Source: Neolentinus lepideus HHB14362 ss-1
Taxonomy: Eukaryota; Basidiomycota; Agaricomycetes; Gloeophyllales; Gloeophyllaceae
Length of the DNA stretch: 64,000 nt
Direction: 5' to 3'
Assembly: GCA_001632425.1 (NCBI GenBank)
Contig: KV425556.1
Coordinates: 327,597 to 391,596 of the forward strand
Made by a program: the position numbers and the translations under genes. Under the pieces are notes generated by a model that worked only from the letters and a program-made list of their open reading frames with translations, had not been told where the DNA came from and did not search any database. The first letter of the stretch is position 1. The number at the start of each line of letters is the position of its first letter. Positions 57,546 through 64,000 of the stretch are shown one piece after another.

Positions 57546-60413
57546 CTTTTCGTAACTTGAGTGTACGATAGGTAAACACTTATGGGGAAGAGACAAGATT
57601 GTGGGTAAACTGGATTTTACAACTGGGTATTTCGTGCTTGCCCAAGCTGGCCATGACGCTCGCGCGATCGAAACGGCTGAGTCAGCTATGTATATTACTA
57701 CTCAACATTACTCGGAAGGAGTCGGGCGTCCACGGTGCTCTCGGGAAATCAATTCAGTGCCATCGCGACAGTAATACTGAGCACAACTGATACTTAACAG
57801 AAAACACATAGGAACCATCAGGCTTATACTGTCCTCACTACAATTTCACCGGAACTTAGAAAGAAGCAAACATTCTTGCAAACTAAAAGCTTCCGAGAGC
57901 CATGAAAACACCATCACTGTCGTATCTCCAAAGGCTGTGACAAACAGGTATGGCGACACAGCTACCCCAGAAGATTATCGCGTGAAAGGAGAACAAGCAA
58001 GGCCATGCAGACTACGCAGCGATCGATCTCCACTAGTGTAAAACAGTCGTCCTCGCAACAGCACGGGCCAATAAATCTCCGACTCTGGTGCTCAGCGGCA
58101 ATGCAATTCAGCGGTACGCGGAGATGGATCTCGTGGTCATCCAATGGTCGTTTAGCGGAGGGTTGTTCATTGGCGGAATGGAATATTTGTTACATCCAAA
58201 GCGGTGCATTGCACGCATGCTTCCATGTCTGGCGTCGGATAATAAATCAATGAACACTCTTGAATACTAACCGGCTTAGGATAGCTGGATCGACGGAGGG
58301 GGATCGCTCGTCAAGGGAGATAAAGCGATGATAGACAGAGCATCCTTCGGGCCCGACGAGTGATGAATTAGCTGCCTCTATTGTCGTGTGTATACCGTTC
58401 GGACCATGACGGGGCTCTCCAACGGCGATAGCTACTATGCTCAAGAACGGTTATCGTAAACCCTTTCAGCTTCTAATGCGGGGGACGGCGATCTTCGGAA
58501 ATCACAGGAACCGGAGCTACATCATAGCAGTGTCGACCCAATCCTGAGTCACCGGGTCCATTTTGCTGGTTGTGAATTGAATGAATGCCATACAAGTTGG
58601 ATGTCTGGTATGCTGACGGTGTACAGGGATTGAGATAGATACTTTCGAGGTTCATAAGAATCGGCCTTTCGTCGCAAGGGTGGACAGCTACAGTCAAACT
58701 TTGGATCACTTGGCTGGGGACTCAGGCAGAAGCGGGTCGTGAATTTTCCACAAGCGACACTGCTACCAGGAATGAGTACTTTCGTGGTGGATCCAGCTGA
58801 ATATGTCCTGCGGATTCTGCCAGTAAGGAAAACAAGGCCTTACATGCCAGAGCCAGGTCAGCTTAGGGTCGAAGGGGTCTGAGTATTGTTCTTCATAGTG
58901 GATGCAAAGAGCCGAGATAGATGAGAAAGAAACTTGTCGTGTATCTCCGCAACTACCATCAGCGATAGATACTTCAGGGAGCTAGGCAGATAAATTCGGC
59001 AGACCAGGGGTTGATGCTTTACGTCCGTTGGGCAATTTGGAGTCGAACTCACGAGTCATGCCTATTTTAAAGATCCATAATCCTTTGATCAAGAGAGAAC
59101 AAAGGGACACTTACATAATTTATACCAAGAAAGACGACCGTCGCGTTCAGTCACAGTCGAAGTAGTCAGCAGAGGAATACAACTATACATTATGTCTTAG
59201 CTATCGGCGAGCTAACATCTGAATTCACCGGGACGATAAGAGTCACAGGGGCTGTTACGCAAATCCAAAGTGCATCTCCGTCAGCAGGGTCGTTAAGGTT
59301 GGTCCATTGTGCAACCAAGGGATCTAGAAGACATCTGAGAGCTCTACTTTGATCGACGGTGATATAGCCGTGAGTGTTGTTTCTCGGGGTAGCCGTTTCC
59401 ACGGAGCGGGCAACTGACGTTGTGAAGGTATTGTGAGTAGATCCCGGAGAATACTGCGCTAGCCGGAGACTTGAAGGTGTATGTGTACTCAGTAGTTTAA
59501 GTCTGGGCATCATAGTTCGAGCAGGGTTGAACAAGGTTGAGTGCTACCGTCGGTGGAATGAGTAGCCAGGGTCCTAAAAGAAGTTGGTGATGCTAACAAG
59601 GACCCGAGATAGATAAGACACAATCTCGTCCTGCATTCTGGAGCCACTGGGAACAAAGCATGGTGCCGGTGCAGAGACAGATAGACTTTCGCTGGAAATA
59701 TCAAGGGTGATCTCGCCGGGTCAGGTGAGAACCTATGGGGTCTAACAACTTGGTCCTAGGAGCAAGTGTAAGCTCTAGCATAGATTATCATCGGTTCCAC
59801 GGAACTTCCACCAGAGAGAGTAGAAGGTATTTGTCTGGCTTGTTCTACAAGGAGGCAGGCTCGCAGTGGAGTCTGATTGAGGTATTCAGCGAAAATTCCA
59901 TACTCTAGTTAACAGAATGGATGGACGAACATAATTCCATAAGATTGAGAGTCAGGGCCTGTGCAGAGAATGTTTCCGATAGTATCATAGTGACCAGTAT
60001 CGGCCAATCAACGAGTTAGCAAACGTTCTCGCTAGGATTCTCGGGTCCTCGTGAGTCTTTGTAGACGGTCGCATTACTACCACCTTCGCAGGTCTGGACT
60101 CTAACTCAGAGCGTAGGATTGCAGGAAACCTGCGGATTCACGAAGCGCAGAGATTGATTCGAGTAAATTGTACGAACGGAAAACACCGTCCGATAAGACT
60201 GAGTCAGGTTGACTGAAGAAACCTTCAATTCGTCAATCGTGCTGACATATTTTCCAGCTTGAGATGTGTTAGGAGGTCAAGCGTGGAGGAGCAGATGAAC
60301 AGTGCGACGAAGTCTCCACTAGTGGCGCGAGTGTTGCTGCGTATCTTTCACGTGACCGATCGGTTCCTACGCAGTGGCGGCGCAGCGAGACAGTACTCCC
60401 CCTCCTGTCGACC
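57546..60413. other. Gene-poor region of 2.9 kb
   Basis: The minus strand has open frames at 59190-59534, 59510-59704, 58858-59052 and 58473-58709 in a loose row. They have no recognised domain, but their spacing could fit an eroded or orphan spliced gene. Nothing is firm enough to annotate. Confidence 0.4.
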
Positions 60414-61508
60414 ATGAGTTTCGCAGATATCGAAACCGGGCTTGCATCCCCTCGCTCCTTCAACGCCCCCCAGCAGGCGCAGTCCAGTGAGGATGCAGAG
60501 TTTCAAAAGCTGCAGTCGTCGCTGTCGCTGCAGGTGTTCAAGATCAATGCGAATGTGCAGGGAATTTCGAAGCTTGTCGACCAGCTCGGCACACCGAGGG
60601 ATAGCAATACGTTGAGGAAAAGTCTGTGAGTAACATTTCATTACGCTTCTATGTGTAGGTGTAGGGAGTGAGCGTACGAAAGACATGATTTAACAGAGAC
60701 GACACGAGCTATGGCGAAGCGGGGATCGGATGATTTGAAGGAGCTAGCCAAGCTTGGTGCCAAGTTGGTACGTTTCTGAAATATGAACTACTTATGAAGT
60801 GGGCTAATTGCTGTTTGCGTATCCAGCCACATCGTAAAACACCCCTACAGAAGACATCACACGACTTTCAGCTTTCTCTTGTCGCCTTCCAACGCGCACA
60901 ACAACTCAGTGCGGAGCGCCAACGTACAGTCGTAGAGGGAGTGAAAGTGCTTGCGGAAGAAGAGGACGAGGTGTAGGTCCTTCTTCTCTTCTCCTTCACC
61001 GTCGCACTCATATGACCTTCTCCCCGCCCAGTCCGTCCTTCGAGCCCCAGCAGCAGCAGCAGCAGCAACAGCAGCTCCTCCAATCTACCCTTTCCCCCGC
61101 CGACCTTGCCTACCAAGAATCTCTCATTGAGGAGCGGCAAGCCGAGATCCGCGAGATTGAGACGAGTATACATGAGCTGGCCGAGATATTTAAGGACCTT
61201 GGGACCGTCGTCGGCGAGCAAGGGACTATGATTGGTGCGTCTCAAGACCAGGTTACCGACTGAGCCTTACACCTCTATAATCTCTCAGATAACATCGAGT
61301 CAAATATATCTTCAATCGCAGTGGACACCTCAGGCGCAGCCGAGGAACTTACAACCGCGCACGAATACCAGCGGAGAGCCGGGCGCCGCGCGTTGTGCTT
61401 GATGCTTGTGCTCGTAGTTGTCGTTGCAGTCGTTCTAATTGCTGTACGTGAGCTACTGCCTTCTTGTGTATGAGCACTAAAGTAACAGTCCTCCAGGTAT
61501 TGTCTTGA
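60414..61508 (+). CDS. PEP12: Endosomal/vacuolar Qa-SNARE syntaxin (Pep12-like)
   Basis: Six exons (60414-60625, 60683-60767, 60827-60972, 61032-61234, 61289-61443, 61497-61508) encode 270 residues. An N-terminal Habc bundle begins with FQKLQSSLSLQVFKINANVQGI and LVDQLGT. Exon 2 must begin at 60683 to keep LHDLTETTRAMAKRGSDDLK in frame. A poly-Gln tract links Habc to the SNARE motif. The SNARE helix shows the Qa zero-layer Gln in VVGEQGTMIDNIESNI, followed by a C-terminal membrane anchor (LMLVLVVVVAVVLIAVLS). By family it drives fusion at endosome/vacuole membranes. The last exon has only 12 nt (VLS-stop); reading through the last intron instead would give a slightly longer tail. Confidence 0.92.
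61048..61074 (+). repeat. CAG/CAA trinucleotide repeat (poly-Gln) in the syntaxin gene
   Basis: About nine Gln codons, mostly CAG with one CAA, sit between the Habc region and the SNARE motif. Such a tract is likely length-polymorphic. Confidence 0.8.
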
Positions 61509-61803
61509 ACCATGGGATGCCACTCCTCAAGCTTCTCTTGTAATCTTATACATGACCCATGGACTTGAACGATCTTATGCTTATGATATCCTTACGTACC
61601 TTCTCTATTGTGGTATAGACGGCCTGTTGTTTAATGGCCTGCGCTGATGTAAAGTGCCGAACGCATGTATCTTCAGGTGAGGTGTAATCAGAGATGAAAT
61701 CCAGGGTGTCGGATGATATTCATCTATTCTACAACATGGAATGCTACGACACAACAATCAAGTACACTTCAGTACACCACCCGCACCTCACTACGCTGTA
61801 GAT

Positions 61804-63631
61804 CTATAGTGGTTCCTCTACAACCTCGATCCTTCCCTTCCCCTCCTCCTGCTCCCTTGTCCACTCTTCTAACATCCGTATCTTCTCCGCCCACTTGTCC
61901 TCGGTCTCAGCACCTTCAAGAAATTGCTTCTCCACACCGAGCTCCTCAGCTCTAATCCAGCCCCGCCGCATGAAGAAAGTCTGCTCCCGTGCACGACGGC
62001 GCCACGGTGCGAGGTACGGGACAGTCTTGTCGGCCAGAAAGTCTGGCAGCCTGACAGGAGACCTCGAGCGCAATAAATCGATGATTCCGTTGACATACGC
62101 TTCCGACTCTACTTCCGACGCGAATGCGCTAGCCGCAGTTAGGAGGAGCACGACGGTTAAAACGAGCTAGGAACGGGGGAACGAGATGTACAGTACGTAC
62201 TGGCCGTATCGATAGGGATCTATACCCTGCACTCTCAACGCATTTTCCTGTGCGTTCAGGTCATCTATCAGCTCCTCCTTGCTCGGTAACCAGCTCGGGT
62301 CAGCAATCGCGTGCGCTGTCAGCAGGCCCTGCGCATAGTCGCTCGGGGCGTTGGCTATCCACCATGGTAGGCCGACGAATGCCAGTCTGTCCGGCGGTAT
62401 CGTCACGTCCAGAGACAAGACGTGCCTGAAAAGCGGTCTGATATACCGCCGGTTCGTAGTGAGGTCCACGGTGGATGAATCGACTCCGTTCTGAGATATC
62501 GCCAGTTGTGGGAGCCACGGGACGAGGCAGGCGAACCCCGTGCCAAGCAGCACAGTGGTTTTGGTATCCTTCGGCGTGTCGAGCGTCGTGCCGTCCACAA
62601 ACACGATACTCGACCGTGTGAAATGCGATATCCGCGGCTTCAGCGTAACACCGGGGACGGGCGCGAGAACGATAGGCCGTAACGTCTTCGTGTCGTATGA
62701 GTGATAGACTTCTTTAGCGAGAGGAAGCGTCTGCACAGCCATGTCCCTCCCACTAGCACCGTCGCCGACGACCACTATAAGGTGTCCGGTGTATTTTTCT
62801 GGTTCCCGGTACCAGAGGGAGTGCAGCACCTGTCTTTGGCCGTTTGCTGAGCTTATCCATTCGTCCTGTCCCGGCCAGGTCGGTGAGTACGGGTAGCGGT
62901 TGTTGCCCTTGGCTACGATGAGGTGGTCGTACCGCCTTTGGGAGGTATTGTTGGTGGGGTCGCGAATTGTGAGAGACCATTGATGCGAAGGGGAATCGTA
63001 TACAGCGGAAAGAACGGTGTGGTTGAAGCGAATATAGGGAGTTAGGTTAAAGTGTTGGACGTAATCCTCGTGGTACTTCTTTAGTACATCGTGAGGGGGA
63101 AAAAGAGGCGTCATAGGTGGAAAGGGAAAGTTCGGGTACGTCACTGTATCGTACGCCACAGGTCAGACCTGTGCGTTAAGAGGCCGTAAATTGCACGGAG
63201 CTCACTGGTAGGATGCGGGGTATTTGTCTGTAAAGCAGGGTACAGAGGCGTGTTCGGCAGATCTGGCGGAGACGGCGGACTTGGTTCCGGTACCCTTGAA
63301 TATTACGACATTAGAGTCATAACGTGCAGGTCTCCCAACGTCGAACTGACCACATCCCGCCGACATGAGCAGTCTGTTCGAGCACGTCTACCTGCCATCC
63401 TTCCCGTATGTCTTCCGGAAGGTCAAGCAAGGCTTTAAGCGCGGCGATCCCTCCCGTGCCTGCACCGACGATTGCTATCGCCTTCTCGGGCTTTGATCCG
63501 TCTGACTGCACCTTGGACGACGGAAACGCTAGTGCAGATAGCAAACTCTGCAAGGAGTGATGATCAGGGTATGAAAATAACAGAAAGACTGAACATACAG
63601 ATAGTCTACCTATAGTGCCCATGGTGGACAT
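61804..63631 (-). CDS. Flavin-containing monooxygenase (FMO-like), possibly secretory
   Basis: Five exons (63599-63631, 63351-63547, 63206-63294, 62201-63143, 61804-62128) encode 528 residues. The N-terminus after splicing (MGTIGRLSSLLSALAFPSS) could be a signal peptide. FAD binds at IAIVGAGTGGIAALKAL and NADPH at VVVGDGASGRDMAV. TPLYPALQTNTPHPTMTYPNFPFPP lies between them; the acceptor giving this is CATACAG-type just before TGACGTACC. Later VLLGTGFACLVPWLP and FVGLPWWIANAP are typical for fungal class B monooxygenases. The last intron is uncertain: a 72-nt intron gives GHAFASEVES, a 30-nt one gives an extra hydrophobic LVLTVVLLL run. The C-terminus is Glu-rich. Substrate unknown. Confidence 0.88.
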
Positions 63632-64000
63632 ACAGGTAAGTAGATACGCTCAGTTGTAGAGCTCATTCTTGCTCGCTTTCCAGGCCGTCCCGGTCGACCA
63701 CGGCCAATGAAGGCGAGTCCTTGCGTGGGGTAGGATGGCGTCAAAACACGTCCGCAGCACGGAATTGAGGCTCGTTTCTCTAAAAATAAGCGCCAGGCCA
63801 AGCATGCCTGTGGGACAAAACAATTGTTGTACGGTGTCAAGTGCTCTGTGTGTTGACCTGCGTCGAAGACGAGTTCTCCTAAAGAGTTCACAAAGTTCGC
63901 ATGATGACCCACGAGGTCCACAGAAGGAGGCGTTATGTCGTAAATTGTATACGATTCCATAACTACACCTGACTGTACATGTTTATACATTCGGCTGCAA
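63632..64000. other. Upstream region of the FMO gene, end of window
   Basis: A 126-codon minus-strand frame (63610-63990) crosses the FMO start in another phase and includes MESYTIYDITPPSVDLVGHHANF. It might be an upstream exon of this or a further gene, or chance. No domain recognised. Confidence 0.35.

Noticed and set aside
60972..61031. Alternative syntaxin splice at GAG|GTGTAG
   Set aside because: That donor puts the next exon in a poly-Ala frame. Using the donor two bases later gives PSFEPQQ and an intact SNARE helix.
1..64000. CRISPR arrays, rRNA genes and tRNA genes
   Set aside because: I scanned for regularly spaced repeats, rRNA cores and GGTTCRANNC-type B boxes with matching A boxes and saw none that hold up. 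A tRNA scan by program would be the decisive check.

Overview
The window looks like a nuclear contig from a filamentous basidiomycete, probably an Agaricomycete of polypore type. Genes are broken by many short introns (about 45-70 bp, GT..AG). Gene families are typical of wood-decay fungi: multicopy P450, DHA1-type MFS, F-box and M64 peptidase. A Cdc7/SepH-like septation kinase and a fungal mitofusin are also present. No viral, plasmid or CRISPR structures were seen. I rebuilt the spliced models by hand. For every multi-exon gene with exon coordinates listed below, exon lengths sum to a multiple of three.

Layout. 1-10.6 kb: three tandem copies of one P450 on the minus strand. Copy 1 is cut by the window edge, copy 2 is a pseudogene and copy 3 is intact. 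A DUF4139-family gene (1684-3845, +) lies between copies 1 and 2. 10.6-13.2 kb: mitofusin Fzo1 (-). 13.2-15.5 kb: a CT-rich, apparently non-coding repeat with a TATA box. 15.5-16.7 kb: F-box-like protein (-). 16.7-19.3 kb: intergenic DNA with small repeats. 19.3-21.2 kb: MFS transporter A (-). 21.9-23.1 kb: a terminal-inverted-repeat element. 24.0-26.1 kb: a low-complexity protein with a CAAX end (-). 26.5-28.8 kb: secreted M64 metallopeptidase (-). About 30.1 kb: a small F-box gene (+) head to head with a tentative orphan gene (-). 31.5-36.4 kb: 22-exon septation-type kinase (+). 36.7-37.6 kb: mitochondrial ribosomal protein uL5m (-). 38.7-40.9 kb: a fourth, inverted, intact P450 copy (+). 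41.6-44.0 kb: MFS B (-), 12 exons and one in-frame stop. 44.1-48.5 kb: a second copy of the CT-rich repeat plus hairpin repeats. 48.5-50.8 kb: ribosomal-L1-domain nucleolar protein (+). 51.0-52.2 kb: alpha/beta hydrolase (+). 52.2-56.1 kb: gene-poor. 56.1-57.5 kb: quinone oxidoreductase (-). 57.5-60.4 kb: gene-poor. 60.4-61.5 kb: endosomal syntaxin (+). 61.8-63.6 kb: flavin-dependent monooxygenase (-).

How it fits together. Conserved housekeeping genes (mitofusin, SIN kinase, uL5m, L1-domain protein, syntaxin) are interleaved with accessory oxidative and export genes (P450, MFS, FMO, quinone reductase, hydrolase). Three accessory units occur twice or more: the P450 with its upstream region, the MFS transporter, and the CT-rich TATA-headed repeat. 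This suggests segmental duplication followed by rearrangement and decay. The strongest observations are two microexons in the P450s, one of which holds the heme cysteine; the 4-versus-11 intron contrast between the two MFS paralogues; the paired CT-rich loci; and the TIR element.
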